A DNA stretch of 64,000 nt from Puccinia triticina (GCF_026914185.1 NC_070566.1:4712001-4776000), one strand, 5' to 3'; shown: positions 1 through 12,078, counted from the stretch's first letter. A program made the numbers and translations. The notes: a model not told the origin generated them from the sequence alone.

Positions 1-45
1 TCTGCAAGAGTGCGAGAGTTTGCATTGTTTGTTACAAAGACGGGG

Positions 46-504
46 TCAAAGAAAGCAGCTGAGGCCCTGCAGATGGGATGTGTTTCGGACTTGCACGTAG
101 TTGAGGTCCTGCACCAGGAGAGCAGCCTCCATCGCAGTCACAGGTGTGCCATCACGGCCAATCAAACTGTTGATGTCAAAAACTGCAGTCATCGAGGCTT
201 GCGGGGATACGGATTGGACAATCATGAAATTAGCTGACTGGAACAAAACTGTGCCAGACTAAGCTCCTGACCTTGACGACATCAGCCAGGTTTTGAGAGT
301 TACATCCAATTCCTTCGCTAAAACTTGAGCAAATCCGATACAAGGAGCATCTGTTGAGGTCAAGTAAGAGGTTGCTACTTCGAGCTGGTCCAACCAACGG
401 GACTGACAAGAGCATTGAACTAAATCAACAAATATCAATCGGAGGTCAGTTTGGGCAGTGAATTGCTTTGGAATTGAATTGAAACAGTAAACCTTGTTGT
501 ACAT
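46..504 (-). pseudogene. unrecognised reading frame with one in-frame stop
   Basis: A single minus-strand frame runs from about 504 to 46 with one TAG at 259-261. The translation is not low-complexity but I do not recognise a family. It lies just downstream, on the minus strand, of the copia insertion, so it may be the remnant of an older gene or transposon. There is no clear ATG; the frame opens at a non-ATG codon. What is seen is an open frame of ordinary composition on both sides of the stop; function is unknown. Confidence 0.25.
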
Positions 505-643
505 GGGGGTGGCAGTTCATATGGTGATACAGCTAGTTCCTGACAGCCAGTAGCGCGGCCTGGAAGGGTAGTTGTTGACGCCGCGTGGCTTGGCTGAGGA
601 TGAGTGAGCGTGGCGGTGGTGCGGAGGCAGTGAGCGGGCGAAT

Positions 644-775
644 TGTTGTGATATGGTCGTGCAGACATGATGACATTCCTAGAATGGGAGACGAGAAACA
701 CTATATATACTATCTACAAGCTACGCCGCAGTCGACTGGTACTGGACTGGGTATAAGCATACTCATGTCCTAACA
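644..775 (-). repeat. 3' LTR of the copia element
   Basis: 132 bp, TGTTGTGATATGG...CATGTCCTAACA on the plus strand. It matches 6249-6380 except for one C/A difference. It carries the TATA-like run CTATATATAC, a plausible promoter core, in the middle. Confidence 0.95.
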
Positions 776-783
776 CCCCCCCT
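776..783 (-). other. polypurine tract of the copia element
   Basis: On the minus strand the 3' LTR is directly preceded by CAGGGGGGG, the usual plus-strand primer position for reverse transcription. Confidence 0.8.
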
Positions 784-788
784 GTCGA

Positions 789-3700
789 TCACGCGGAGTT
801 GTATATTTCGCCTTGTACCTGCCTGGCCAATGACTCATGTTTCTCTGGAGTCAATGCCTTGGTCAGTATATTGGCCAGCTGTTTATCCGTTGAAATCCAT
901 GACAGGGTGGCCTTATTTTCAAAGAGAGCTTGGTTAGTTATGTAGTATTCTCGTTCCGTGTGTCTCGTGCGTTTGTTGGAACTGTCATCCTTTCCCACTT
1001 TTATCGCAGCTTGATTATCACATACCAAATGTCCGCAAAAGCGATGTCCCAGAATGTCTTCTATGAGTTGTTGAACCCATAGCAACTGTCTCGTCGCCAT
1101 GCCTAGAGCCATGTACTCTGCTTGGCATGTCGACGCCGCCACAGTGTGTAGCCTTCAAGCAATCCAGAGTATAGGCGCCCCGTAGAAAGAGAGGAAGATG
1201 CCATAAGATGATCGTTGGAATTCTCCTCCCCATCCCGCGTCACTGTAGCACCTCAGTGGTTCGGACATCTCCTGCGGCTTAATTATTAGAAAACGATCTC
1301 GTGTGTTAGCAATATAATTTACCACGTGTCTCAGTGCTTTCCAGTGTCCCGGTGTTGGGCTAGCGCTGAAACGAGCCATGTAATTGACAGCATAAGCTAT
1401 ATCTGGACGAGTTCCTACCGCTAGGTAGCTCAAGCTGCCGACTAAGGAGAGATAGTCAGTGGTTGTATCAGGATTACCTTCTCCCTTAACATCTGTGTCT
1501 GCTGTGTATCCAGATGGCAGTGGCGTCTTTGCTAAAGATCGTTGATCCCAATGGTCCTCTAGGATTTTGTCAATCAACTTAATTTGTCGCAGGGAGAACT
1601 GACCTTCAGACCTTTTAACTTCAACACCAACAATGGTTTCAACACCTTCTTGCCATTTGATTTCTAGACAGTCCTTTAGATCTGTCTCCAGTTTACGCAG
1701 GATATCATCATTTGATCCGGTGACAACGCCGTCATCGACATGAACCCAGATAGCACCTTTGTGTCGTTCATGCTGTAGGATATAGAGAGAGTTATCAAAT
1801 TGGCTAGGTGTGTACCCGAGTTGTTTCAGCTTGCTTTGTAGGTGCTTCCACCAGCACCGCGCTGCTTGCTTTGTACCATATAGGGCTTTCTGCAGCTTGC
1901 AGGCATAACCTTTGGGAACGTCAAGACCTTCCGGAGGCCGAACCCAAATCTCTTCATCGATTGGCGAGTGGAGATAAGCTGCTACAAAGTCAAAGGAGTA
2001 AACTGGCCAGTTACACTTGGCGGCAATGGTGAGTAGCAAACGCAGCAAAACAAAAGTCGCTGTTGGTGCGAAGGTATCCATGAACTCTACACCCGCAATT
2101 TGGGCATATCCCTTTGCAACGTACCTGGCTTTCAGCTTGATCAGTTTGCCGTCAGTTGTCCTTTTTTCTACGAAAACCCATCTGGCACCCATGACTTTCC
2201 GGCCGTGCGGCACCAGTTCGATGGTCCAGATCTGATGTCGAAAGAGGTTCTGGAGTTCTTCTTGGATTGCTCGTAACCACGCTTCTTTCTCCGGATGTTT
2301 CAGGATGTCTTTGTATTTCTTGGGGACCGAGGTAGGGGACTTGGTCGCCTCTTGAAGCTGGTCCTGTAGTTGCTCCTGCTTTTGCACAATCACCTCATCG
2401 CTGAAGTCACCGAGATCTGCCGCCATTACAAAACGAAGGGCCATCGGTCCTGGCATGGTTTGATCAACCGGCTTTTGACATGATGGGAGTAGGGAAGGGT
2501 CAATGTTGTCAATTTTCTTTGTGGATCCAGTGTCCAGTTTCAGCGGGTCATCAGCAAATTGTGCCCATGCGGAGTTCACGATTTTGTTCAGTGATGGTAC
2601 CCAGAACATCCAGCCTTTACTACCGTCAATATATCCAATCACACGTCCTTCCACTGCGCGATCATCTAGACGTTGTCGCTTTTCCGGAGGTATCAGTATA
2701 AAGGCTTTGCTGCCAAAGATGCGCAGATGATCCACCGATGGTTTGTAGCCGAAAAAGGCTTCAAAAGGAGTTTTGTGACCACTTACCTTATTAGGGATCC
2801 GATTAAGCGTGTAGTTCGCCCATAGAAACGCAAAACCCCAGAAACTTCGGGGTAACAGACTGTTGGTGAGAACTGATCTGCCCATGTCAGAAACCGTTCG
2901 ATTGTACCTCTCAATCGCACCGTTTTGATAGTGGTGGTACGGGAGGGACCTTTCTGCCTTGATACCTTTTTCTTGCAGGAACGTCGCAAGCACCTTTGAC
3001 TCGAATTCGCCTCCATTGTCTGATTGAACGCATTTGACTTTTTTACCTGTTTCTGTCTCAAAACGTAGAATCTGCGCAATTAGTAGTTTCGTCGCTTCAC
3101 TTTTCTTGTTCATGATTTTTATCTCACTGTACGAGCTAGCTAGATCCCTGATCGCCAGTACATAGCGACCCACGCCAAAAGTAGGGATCTCAAAAGGTCC
3201 CATCAAGTCACACGCAATGATGCCCAGGGTCTCTGTGGGTCTATATGAGGGTAGTAAGTGATTTGAACGAGTACCCTTGGCTATCATGCATACCGGGCAT
3301 TTGATATCACCCTTAGGTATGGATGCTGGCAGGCCCACTCCAAGGTTAAGTTTGATCATTTTTCGGATCCGGCGGATACCCGCATGTCCAAATAGTCGAT
3401 GCCAAAAGAGAAGTGTGAGTTCGTCTTTTGATAGATCAGATGCATGCCAATCAAAATTATATTTCTCCACCGGAAATTGAAAGATTGAGACATCAGACTT
3501 GACAGGAAGGGATGATTTTGCAGGTGCAGAAGCATATATGATAGGGAGAGACGAGGGAACAGACGATATGGGAGATAGTTTGGAAACATCTTGGGGCATA
3601 TTCAAGTTAGCAGATGGAGGAGTAGTTGAAAAAACACAGGACCCATCAGGCTTAGATGGAGGTCGGATAGGTTGCGGTAGGGTCCAGCAGAGCTTTTTTG

Positions 3701-5888
3701 TGTCCATCGGACTTTCCAGGAGGATGGTGCCTTCAGCGGACCAAAACACAAAAGTATCTGTGTCGGAGTCATAGTTGATTGTCAGTTTAGCTCGTCTCAG
3801 AGCTGATGGTGATATAAGGGTAGTGCGAGCATTCTCACAATACATCACTCCTTTAACGGAGACGGTCATTCCATTCTTCCCAGGAAAAACCAGGGTCCCG
3901 ATCCCTGTGATATGATCATTGCAACCGTCAGTTGCCACTCTCAACGGAATAGGTTTCTGAAGAGGAGTGAAATCAAATAGCGCGAACCTATCACCAGTAA
4001 GATGATTGGAAGCACCTGTGTCGGATATGATCTCCGGTGCAGCGCCAATCGCGTCGGCTGTGGCTCCACCGCTGATCTGCAGTTCAGCCAACTCATCTTC
4101 AATATTTCCAACCTCAATGTTCTTCGCAGCAACCGTCTGTTGACGTTTGGGGTAGTTGGGTTTGTAAGAGTCGTGCGGGCGATTTGGCGGGATGGGGTTT
4201 CTTTGTTGGTATTGTTGGGAAGTGTTAGGGGCAAGATGGGGTTGTCCGTTGTTTGGATAGAGTGGATTGGGAACGAAAGGAGTGGTGGGAAAGTTGTAGG
4301 GTGGTCCGTATGGTAGGAAGTTGGGAGAAACCACTATGGGGCAAAACGGTTGGTAGTTGGGAATGGGGTGATTGGATGGACGAGTGGGGAAAGATGGTCC
4401 TGAGCGGTTGGGTACAGGTTTCTTTCGGGCGGGGCAGTCGTGGGACCAGTGTCCGGGCTGTTTACATATGTGGCAGTTACCATTGCGCACAGCATTTGCG
4501 GAAACTTCCGGCGCACCATTATCAACAGGACTGGATTCTTGTCGGTCCGGAGCGGCGGCAAGATAGGAAGACGGGGGATCAGGCGGGACGGAGATGGAGG
4601 GGTTACTGGATGAAGAGAAGGAAACTTGGCGATTGCAGGAGTATAAAATTTTCAGCAACTCATCAAACGACGGGGTTTCGTTTAAAACAGAGTTGTACAT
4701 CCTGTTCTCAACTCGTTGTACAAACTCGTGGTTTGCCGGTCCGTCGCGTAGGTTTTGTTGAAGGAGGAGGCCGAGAATGTGGTCGCCCGTCATGTCGATG
4801 TTTAGGCTCTTCAGATCCGCAACGGTGTCGAGCATCGCCGAGCCGCAAGCCGCCACGGTTGGAAAGGACTGAGGGTTGTGGGCGAGGAGTTCTTCGAAAG
4901 TTGCCATTTGAGCTGCTCGACAGATGGAGGAGAATCGGCTCTTGATGTTGGAGAAGGCCGATTGACATGTCTTCTCCAGCGAAATCTCATCTTCAAGAGC
5001 TGGGTCGACCGAATTGAGGAGGATAGCTCGTCCAATCTTCTCATCGTGGATGTTGACATTCGTTTTGGAAAAAAATTCCTCGTCCCATAGAAATTGCGAG
5101 GCAAGCTCCTTAATGCGGCGGGTCCATTTGCGATAATTGGAGCCATCCACGAGAAGTCGGTCGCGTTCGCGACATGAGTTGACGGCCGCATTGATGGTCG
5201 CGGCGGTCATCTTTTGGTCCTCAAAGGCGAGACGGCGTGATTGGTTATCGGCCAAAGTGCTGTCCAATAGATCTTGGCGGGATTGTGTTGTAGGATTGTT
5301 GGGGCGGGCAGCAGGAGTTGGAGTGGTGTCGGTGTAAGGGGTAAAAGGAGGTGTGGGTTGTGGAGTGTTGTTCGGGTTCTGGACAGGTGGCACAGGATAT
5401 GCTGGATGGGGGTATGGGTAAGGGAAGTAGGGGTATGGATATGGATAAGATTGTGATGTAAAATCAGGCATGTTGGGGTAAGGAGAGTAGTTGGCGGGAG
5501 GTGGGATAGTCGGAACGGTAGAGTTAAGATTGGAAGAAGGGTTATTTGGTGTTGTGGGTATGGGATTGGTTTCGGGTAAGGCGGAAGAAGGAAGGGAATT
5601 TTTTGAAGATGTTGGTGGGGAGTATGTAGGTTGTGGGATTTGTGGGATAGGTTGTTTAAGAAGCGGTGGTTGATTGGTGGGGAGAGGAATTGTCGTCCGG
5701 TCTTTGGGAGCATCGGTCTTGGTGGAGGAAGGAGAAGCTAGAAAGGGAATATTCATAGTGTCTTGGTGTTCATGGGTCTGACTACGTATGAGGTTATGTG
5801 TGCTGAGGCCGGTCTGAGCTTTAACCGACGGGGAAGTGACACGATTGGGTGGGGATGGATTTTCAGAGCCACTAGGTTGACCGGACAT
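789..5888 (-). pseudogene. copia gag-pol polyprotein, one in-frame TGA
   Basis: A 1577-codon frame starts at ATG 5888. Order: proline/tyrosine-rich N-terminus, gag region, CCHC zinc knuckle CHICKQPGHWSHDC (about residue 470), aspartic protease DTGAS (about 620), integrase HHCC finger (H..H near 826, CPVC near 860), integrase core with D (IIACDLMG), D (SDNGGEFES) and E (AIERYNRT), then reverse transcriptase with FDFVAAYLHS and the catalytic HVDDG box (about 1385), then RNase H (CYSDAGWGG, about 1550). The frame meets TGA at 1155-1157 inside RNase H and continues without a shift to 789, where the usual copia tail (QAEYMAL) is found. So one nonsense codon separates the last 120 or so residues from the rest. 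All catalytic residues I looked for before the stop are present. Confidence 0.93.
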
Positions 5889-6236
5889 TGTTCACAATAG
5901 ACTGATGAAATAGCAAGGTAGAGAGATAAGCAGACTTAAGTATCCGAGTCCTGGAAGCCTCGTACCAAGAAGCCAAAATCTTGAAAGCAAGAGATTACTC
6001 AGGACTATCTACTTGTCCGTATTATGAAGATGAGCCTAAACTGGCCAGGAGAAAGCGTCAATCTCTGACGAAAACGTATAGATAGAACTTTTCACAGCTC
6101 GCAACAAGGGTTTCAAACTTGTTGGTACCTCGCGACCTTCACGTCGTTTACGAAAGAATAGCTATAGATATGAAGTTTAGACTGGAAAATGGTTGATGAT
6201 TTTCAGGGTTGATTTGTTGTAGCGAAATGCTTTTAG

Positions 6237-6248
6237 GGGCTCATGACC
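6237..6248 (-). other. primer-binding site, internal Met-tRNA type
   Basis: The 12 bases next to the 5' LTR read GGGCTCATGACC on the plus strand, closely resembling the anticodon arm of initiator/elongator Met tRNAs (CAT anticodon in GGGCTCATAACC in yeast iMet). That suggests priming by an internally cut half-tRNA, as known for Drosophila copia, rather than by a tRNA 3' end. Confidence 0.55.
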
Positions 6249-6380
6249 TGTTGTGATATGGTCGTGCAGACATGATGACATTCCTAGAATGGGAGACGAG
6301 AAACACTATATATACTATCTACAAGCTACGCCGCAGTCGACTGGTACTGGAATGGGTATAAGCATACTCATGTCCTAACA
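6249..6380 (-). repeat. 5' LTR of the copia element
   Basis: 132-bp partner of 644-775, bounded by TG...CA and followed by the CGAAT duplication. Confidence 0.95.
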
Positions 6381-6559
6381 CGAATGAGGGGGGATGATGG
6401 TTACTTAAGGAGGGCTTCTTCAAAGTGGATGTCCCCCCAGGGGATCCGGTTTCGTCCGCCCCCTCCCTGGAAGCCCCCTAGTTGCTTGATTAGGCCCCTC
6501 CTTGACAGCTCTTTCACAGAGTCTTTCACAACCGGCCCTTTTTTGCTTGTTGCTATGGC

Positions 6560-7683
6560 ACAGCTGGAGGGTCATCCATAGGGCCTTTGGGTCTTTGGGG
6601 ATACTTTCAACTGCTGTGTGTATTGTCCAAATTGTGTGCTCTTCTGTTGTGTTCTTTTTAAATTACAAATACGCCAAAACTTAGATCTAGGTTTCCACGT
6701 TTGTGTGGATTTAAGAAACTTGGATTTGACCAGAGCATGAGCTTTCCTCAAAGCTGACATATAGCACGCTTGGAGGAAGTGCTTGTTGCTGAAATAGCGA
6801 GGAATTTTTGTGCCATCAATGACAACTTGGGGTAAGACTTTTGTCGTGTGGACCAATATTCAAGGATCTTGATGCCTTTGGGTTCGGGATCCTCTTTCAA
6901 ATATTGAGTGATCTCCGCTTGAATACCGTGTAACGCCACAGTTGATTGGTAGCGCGGAGTACCAAAGAAGCTTTTCTTCTTTGTTGAAGCCAAAGTGGTA
7001 GCTTGAGGTTGAGGATTTGGAGGAGTCGAGGAAGGGAGATTTTTCTCAAAATTGGCAGCAATTGCACATAAAGTTTGTTTGATTTGATCAACGGAGGTGC
7101 CGTAATGCGCCATGATGAACTCCTTGTGAAATTTCCAGAAATTGAGCTTGAATGTTGGGTCCAAGATCATTGCAAAAATGTAAACTGGCTTTTCTAAAGC
7201 ACTTCAGAGATGTTGATCAATATTCTCTATCATCTCAGTTGCTGGGATAGCAAGTTGGGCTTGATTGTAAAGACCGTTGCGTGTTTCATGAAGGTGAAAC
7301 ACAAGATTTATGTACACTGGGAGAGCTGAGTTTAGAGTTGCATATTTCAAAGCGCTGAGCACATTTGTGGAAACCTCCAGTGGTTCAAGCAGTTCCATAA
7401 TAACTTTTGCTTGATCCCACTCAGCATTGGTTAATCTGAATTTCGAAGCCTCACGACTGTCTTTGCAAAAGTGGTGGCATGATTTTTGAGGGAGAATCAC
7501 TCACTCAAACATTTTTTAGGTTGAGTTCCAATGTGTTGAAACATCAATATTGAGACTCTTGATGCCCCTGTCTTCAATCTTGGGTTGCGCAAAGCTGACT
7601 GCCTTAAGGAATTGCTCGCGATGTTGAGGAGAGAACCGTACATAAGTGCGCAACCCAGCAGCAATCTGTTCTGAAATCATTGC
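6560..7683 (-). pseudogene. hAT transposase relic (middle and C-terminal dimerisation region)
   Basis: Reading the minus strand from about 7680, broken frames give the hAT signature NIDVSTHWNST (7545-7575), then EWDQAKVIMELLEPLE and, at 6760-6900, the C-terminal dimerisation block (ILEYW...YPKLSLMAQKFLAISATSTSSKRAI). The usual SER of that block reads SKR here. Stops and frame changes lie between the pieces and the N-terminal half is not found. It belongs to the hAT superfamily by motif order; no TIR or target duplication was found. Confidence 0.8.
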
Positions 7684-8224
7684 TAACTTGAGTCACACTT
7701 GTGATGGATTGATCTGTAATTCAGGATGAACCCATGCATGCCGATGAAAGCATGTTGAACTGCAATTGATACTAATATACTCTCCATGTGTGCTTCTGTT
7801 TACCTGATAATCCTTCCCAAACATATCCAGGATTTACTCCTCAGTTTCTCTCCATTCTAAATCCTTGACAATGTAGGAGTGAAACATTTCTGTGATCACT
7901 TGAGCAAATACTGAGAAATAAAAACCCATGTTTTTTCTGCCCTCACTTTGGAGCATCATGCCATCCAGAATTCACTACTTCACTGAATTCATGTTGCTGG
8001 TAAACTTTGTGCTGGCTCTTAAAGCCCGTGTTTACTGAAGACTTCACAAAGTTCATAGTACATTTCACTCATCCATACTTCACTGCATACCTAGGCAGAT
8101 CTGTCTCCTGCCCCATCTAGCTTGGCAGAGACTTTAACAGCTTTCTCTCCTGACAACACTAGGTAAGCCTTGTTTGCTATTATTTTTTCTTCCCTCTCTC
8201 CCTGGTTGTAGGAAGTATTATCAC
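7684..8224. other. no gene seen
   Basis: AT-rich sequence between the hAT relic and the minirepeat array. The left part may hold decayed upstream parts of the hAT gene; I see no usable frame, RNA or repeat. Confidence 0.4.
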
Positions 8225-8947
8225 AGCAGTATCAGGCATTGGGGTGAATTACAACTCCACTCAATACTGGTACAGCTGGTCATTGAAGGCAGTTAAATCT
8301 CTGCTCAATGACCAGCTTTGCCAGTCATTGGGAGGATTTGTAACTTCCCTCAATGACCAGTACTGCCTGGCCATTGATGGGAGTAACGTCTCCGCTCAAT
8401 GACCAGCGTTACCCGTTGTTGGAAGGAGTCACAACTCCCACTGATGACCGGTACTGGTGGTCATTGAAGGGGGTGACAAATCCTCACAATGACCAGTCAT
8501 TACCGGTCATCAAGGGTAGTTAAAGCTCTCCTCGACAATTGGTCAGACTGGTCATCAAGCAGAGGTGTCACTCCCTTTGATGACCAGCTGTATCAGTAAT
8601 TGAGGGGAGTTGTGACTCCCCCCAATGACTGGTACTGACTGGTCATTGAGGGGGGTTACAACTCCGCTTGATGACCAGTACAGCTGGGTCATTGATACAG
8701 AGTTGTGACTCCCTTTGATGAACACCTTTACCAGTCATCAAGGGGAGTTGTAACTACCCTTGATGGCCAGTCAGTACTGGTCATCCAGGGGAGTTACAAC
8801 TCCTGCCAATGACCAGGACAGCTGGATCAGCGAGAGGTGTTGCAAATCCCCTTGATGACCCGTAGAGCGGGTCATCGAAGGGAGTTAGAACTCCGTATCA
8901 ATGACCCAGCTGTACAGGTCATTGAGGGGATTTAACTCTCCTCAATT
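8225..8947. repeat. palindromic minirepeat array A
   Basis: Tandem, imperfect palindromic units: a GACCAG-TACTG-CTGGTCATTGA type core alternates with a GGGGAGTTACAACTCC spacer. Strand orientation is irrelevant because each unit is nearly its own complement. The array is interrupted at 8948 by a TIR element and resumes at about 11220. Confidence 0.85.
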
Positions 8948-9119
8948 GGGGGGGTTCAAAGTTGACTCCTGCACTGTTTCAGGAGCTAAATTCAGGAAAA
9001 AAAAGTCCCAGCCAAAAATCTCCAGAACTTTCTGCAACTTTGAATCCCCCATTTTATCCTATCTGTTGTTGCAATCCATTCAGGACCCACACAAGCAGGT
9101 AAGTCCAAAACTTGCCCAT

Positions 9120-9913
9120 CTCATCATGACCCAATGGTTGGCCCAGAGTCCAGACCGGCCATCAATTGCATTGGATGGCTGGTCAACACTGTCCATCAAT
9201 TGTATTGGATGGCTGGTCAACACTGTCCATCAATTGCATTTGATGGCCGGTCAACACTGTTCATTTGTACATAAACCCCACTTGATGACCCGGTCAGGTC
9301 GTCAATTCACAAGTGGCTAACCAATAATCCACCACTCAATGACCTGACCTGACCTGACCCGGTCATCGAGTGCTTGATGGCCCGGTCACCCAGTCTTTGG
9401 GTTAATACAGACTCCACTCGATGACTGGGTTGATCATTGAGTGGATGACCTGACCTGAACTGACCCGGTCATTGAGTGCTCGATGGCCCGGTCACCCAGT
9501 CTTTGGGTTAATACAGACTCCACTCGATGACCGGGTTGATCATTGAGTGGAGTGTGTACCATCCACTCGATGGCCCGGTCACCCGGTCATCGAGTGGATG
9601 GTGCACACTCCACTCAATGGCCCGGGCACCCAGTCATCAAGTGGAGTTGTATCCACTCAATGGCCCGGGCACCCGGTCATTGAGTGGAGTTGTATCCACT
9701 TGATGACCGGGCCATTGAGCGGATACACACCCAACTCAATGGCCCGGTCATCCAGTCATTGAGTGGATACAACTCCACTCAATGACTGGGTGCCCGGGCC
9801 ATTGAGTTGGGTGTGTATCCACTCAATGACCGGACTGGGTCATCAAGTGGATACACACCCACTTGATGATTGACTCGGTCATCAAGTGGATACCCACTTC
9901 ACTTGATGGCTGA
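9120..9913. repeat. palindromic minirepeat array B
   Basis: Units of the type CACTCAATGGCCCGG / CCGGTCATTGAGTGGA, with spacers rich in GTGTATCC. It is broken by the solo LTR at 9914-10751 and continues at 10757-11000 with the same unit. Confidence 0.85.
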
Positions 9914-10751
9914 TGTTGGAATTCCGCTCACTGTCCGCTCCCGCTCTCCCGAATCCCGCTCCCGCTCTCCCAAAATCTGCTCCCGCTCCCAACTCCCATC
10001 TCCATACACTCTTCAACACATGTCGCATTCTCCTCTTTCTTCCTCAAACACTCCTCAACCGCTTACTCAAATGCTGGACGTCTCAACCACAAGTCGGCCG
10101 CTCTCTCATTCTCAACCAACCACAAGCCAACCGCTCCCTTGTATCAATATAAAAGACAGCCTCTTTCTCCTCTCAACATCCGCTCCTCAGCAGTCTCACC
10201 GATAGCACTCCAGCAATCGACTCAACCAATCACTCAGCCTCAACTGCTTGGCCTCCGCTCCCGACAAGCATCACAACTGTCAATATTCCCGTCCTAAATA
10301 TCGCCCTCCGACTCCGTCTCTTTCCCACTCTTGTCCTCTTCGTCCTCTCCCTATTTTCTCTTCTCATTCGATCGAACCAACTCCACTATCTCCTTGACTC
10401 TCCCACCTCATCGTCGCCACTCTTAGTTGCACCAATCTACTGTCTCAATTTCATCAATTGGATCTTTCCAATTTGGTGAGAAAAGCTAACCTCAATCAAC
10501 TCTCCTCAAGCGCAAATTATTGACCATCTGTATCTTATTTTTTCTTCTTACCAGTGTCTGCTACTTCTTGCTCCTTGATCTCATATACCTTAGTCTGTCT
10601 AGTCTGATTCCTATCAAAAATCATTCCTATCGTGGTATGCTTCTTTTTTTGCTCATCTTCAAGGCCCTCAAACCATTTGTTTACATTTTATTCTAACGCA
10701 CTTGTTCTTAGTTTTGGTTCTAGTCTCAATAATAAAAACTGTTTTTTCTCA
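9914..10751 (+). mobile_element. solo LTR (838 bp) with 5-bp target duplication
   Basis: The sequence begins TGTTGGAATTCC and ends TTTTCTCA and is flanked by GCTGA on both sides (9909-9913 and 10752-10756). It is pyrimidine-rich, unlike the array around it, and carries a TATA box. No gag, pol, primer site or polypurine tract is nearby, so it is best read as a solo LTR from LTR-LTR recombination. The strand is chosen from the TATA box. Confidence 0.8.
10148..10155 (+). promoter_or_regulatory. TATA box inside solo LTR
   Basis: TATAAAAG, about 235 bp from the LTR start, where an LTR RNA polymerase II promoter would be expected. Confidence 0.5.
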
Positions 10752-10756
10752 GCTGA

Positions 10757-11000
10757 GCCTATCGTTGAGTGGAGCGGGTGTCCACCCGATGACCGGGCCA
10801 TTGAGTTGGGTGTGTATCCGCTCGCTGACCGGGTCCGGCCACTGAGTGGAGAGCAACCACTCAATGACCCGGTCGGGTCATTGAGTGGTGGGTATTGGTT
10901 AAAGTGAGCTGTGCATCCACTCAATGACCCAACCTGGTCATTGAGTGGTGTACGTGGGAGTATTCTGTGGACTGCATCTGTTAATGAATCGATGACCGGT
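10757..11000. repeat. array B, right part
   Basis: Continuation of the CACTCAATGACC / GGTCATTGAGTGG units after the solo LTR. Confidence 0.8.
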
Positions 11001-11219
11001 CAGTTGAGGCCATGGATCTGATGAGGTGTGTCCAAAAGAGATTTTTCTCTATTGGAGGCCATGGATTCAGGAATTTGGGGTGTTTCCTGATTCAGGAAGG
11101 CCCTTTCTGCATCCCCTCCTTGTGAAGGAAATCGTGTTTGCAGGAAGGAATTCAGGTCCATTTTTTTCCTGAATTTTGGTCCTGAAAAAGTGCAGGAGTC
11201 AACTTTGAACCCCCCCATT

Positions 11220-11430
11220 ATAGGTAAAGCTGGTCATCAAGGGGAGACACAGCTCCCATTGATGTCCTGTACTTGGCAGGATTTCCACCCTGACGTTTGG
11301 CCAAACATCAGGGTGGACATGTCACACAAGTGACAGTCCATCAACACATCCAAGGAGATGTAACTCTCCTCAATGACCGCTACAGCTGGTCATTAAGAGG
11401 AGATACAACTCCCTCTATGACCTGTACTTT
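11220..11430. repeat. array A, right part
   Basis: GGTCATCAAGGGGAG / CTCCC units resume directly after the TIR element. A near-perfect palindrome centred on GTTTGGCCAAAC (about 11285-11316) is embedded; the same palindrome recurs at about 20969-21004. Confidence 0.7.
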
Positions 11431-11489
11431 GCAGGGAAATTTCCACCCTGATGTTTAGCCAAAAATGATGAGGGAAATGTTACACAAGT

Positions 11490-11625
11490 GAAATTCCACC
11501 TAGATACCAGCCTGCCAAGAGGAAACCCCTCTTGGGGGGCTGGCATACATATACCAGCTTGCCAAGCGGGATCACTCTCAGCAGGCTGGTATACATATAA
11601 CAACCTGACAAGGGGGATCTCAGAT
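11490..11625. repeat. short array of CCAGCCTGCCAAGAGG palindromic units
   Basis: Units pair ACCAGCTTGCCAAG with its complement around TATACATATACC spacers. This is the same unit type as the array at 32280-32710. Confidence 0.7.
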
Positions 11626-11639
11626 TTCATTACAGGCAT

Positions 11640-11999
11640 GTTATTAAATCTTGGGCTTTATGAGGTTCAATTAAAACTCCATGAAATTACGCCCTATGCG
11701 CTGGAACAGGCCAGATTTACGACTCAGTCTCCTGCTGCACTTATCGGGCTAAAGTTGGGGATCTTCTGTGATAGTATCCTGTAGAAGAATCACATCTGTC
11801 CCATCCACAAGTTGTGAAAGTAACCCATGATGTGAGCCCAGAGCCAACTTGGCCTTCAAATATGATTAAAGTTGAGTTGCACTTGAGTCATGAATTGGTC
11901 AAGGTGATTTTTTTTACCGTATTAAGTTACAGATGACATCAGCTTTAGTTGCACACGTCATCAAAGTGGGCTGAAGCTTGAATTGCACACTCTATACAG
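11640..11999. other. no gene seen; probable LTR interior
   Basis: Non-repetitive sequence. On the minus strand it follows the LTR start at 12070 and shares loose similarity with sequence after 19700, so it is probably decayed LTR. Confidence 0.35.
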
Positions 12000-12078
12000 T
12001 TGACATCCAGCAGGGTTCCAGAGAGAAATTATGGTCTGGCACTCTCCAGAGAGTGCAACACATCCCTCCCTGGTGAAA
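12000..12078 (-). repeat. LTR start and polypurine tract (family 2), minus-strand copy
   Basis: On the minus strand: CACCAGGGAGGGATGTG followed by the palindrome GCACTCTCTGGAGAGTGCC and AGACCATAATTT. Two other copies of this junction occur at 19655 (+) and 22142 (-). A purine-rich tract next to a TG start is how an LTR retrotransposon ends before its 3' LTR. Confidence 0.55.

Larger units (their letters stand above)
639..6385 (-). mobile_element. Ty1/copia LTR retrotransposon with 5-bp target duplication
   Basis: The element runs on the minus strand between two 132-bp LTRs (644-775 and 6249-6380) that start TG and end CA and differ at one base. Both ends are flanked by the same 5-mer CGAAT (639-643 and 6381-6385), a clean target-site duplication. 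A primer-binding site abuts the 5' LTR and a G-rich polypurine tract abuts the 3' LTR. Domain order protease-integrase-RT-RNase H places it in Ty1/copia (Pseudoviridae-type) rather than gypsy. The near-identity of the LTRs implies a recent insertion, yet the coding frame carries a stop (see gag-pol entry). Confidence 0.95.
8948..11216. mobile_element. non-autonomous TIR element carrying array B
   Basis: The ends are inverted copies of about 57 bp (GGGGGGGTTCAAAGTTGACT... at 8948; its complement ends at 11216). The same minirepeat array (A) lies on both sides, and ATT flanks both ends (8945-8947 and 11217-11219), suggesting a 3-bp target duplication. The interior is minirepeat array B plus a solo LTR. 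No transposase is encoded. A second inward-facing end (CAACTTTGAATCCCCC, ends near 9051) lies close to the left TIR. Confidence 0.7.

Noticed and set aside
3499..5456. Several plus-strand frames over 60 codons (for example 4253-4945)
   Set aside because: Antisense to copia gag-pol, which has clear domains on the minus strand.
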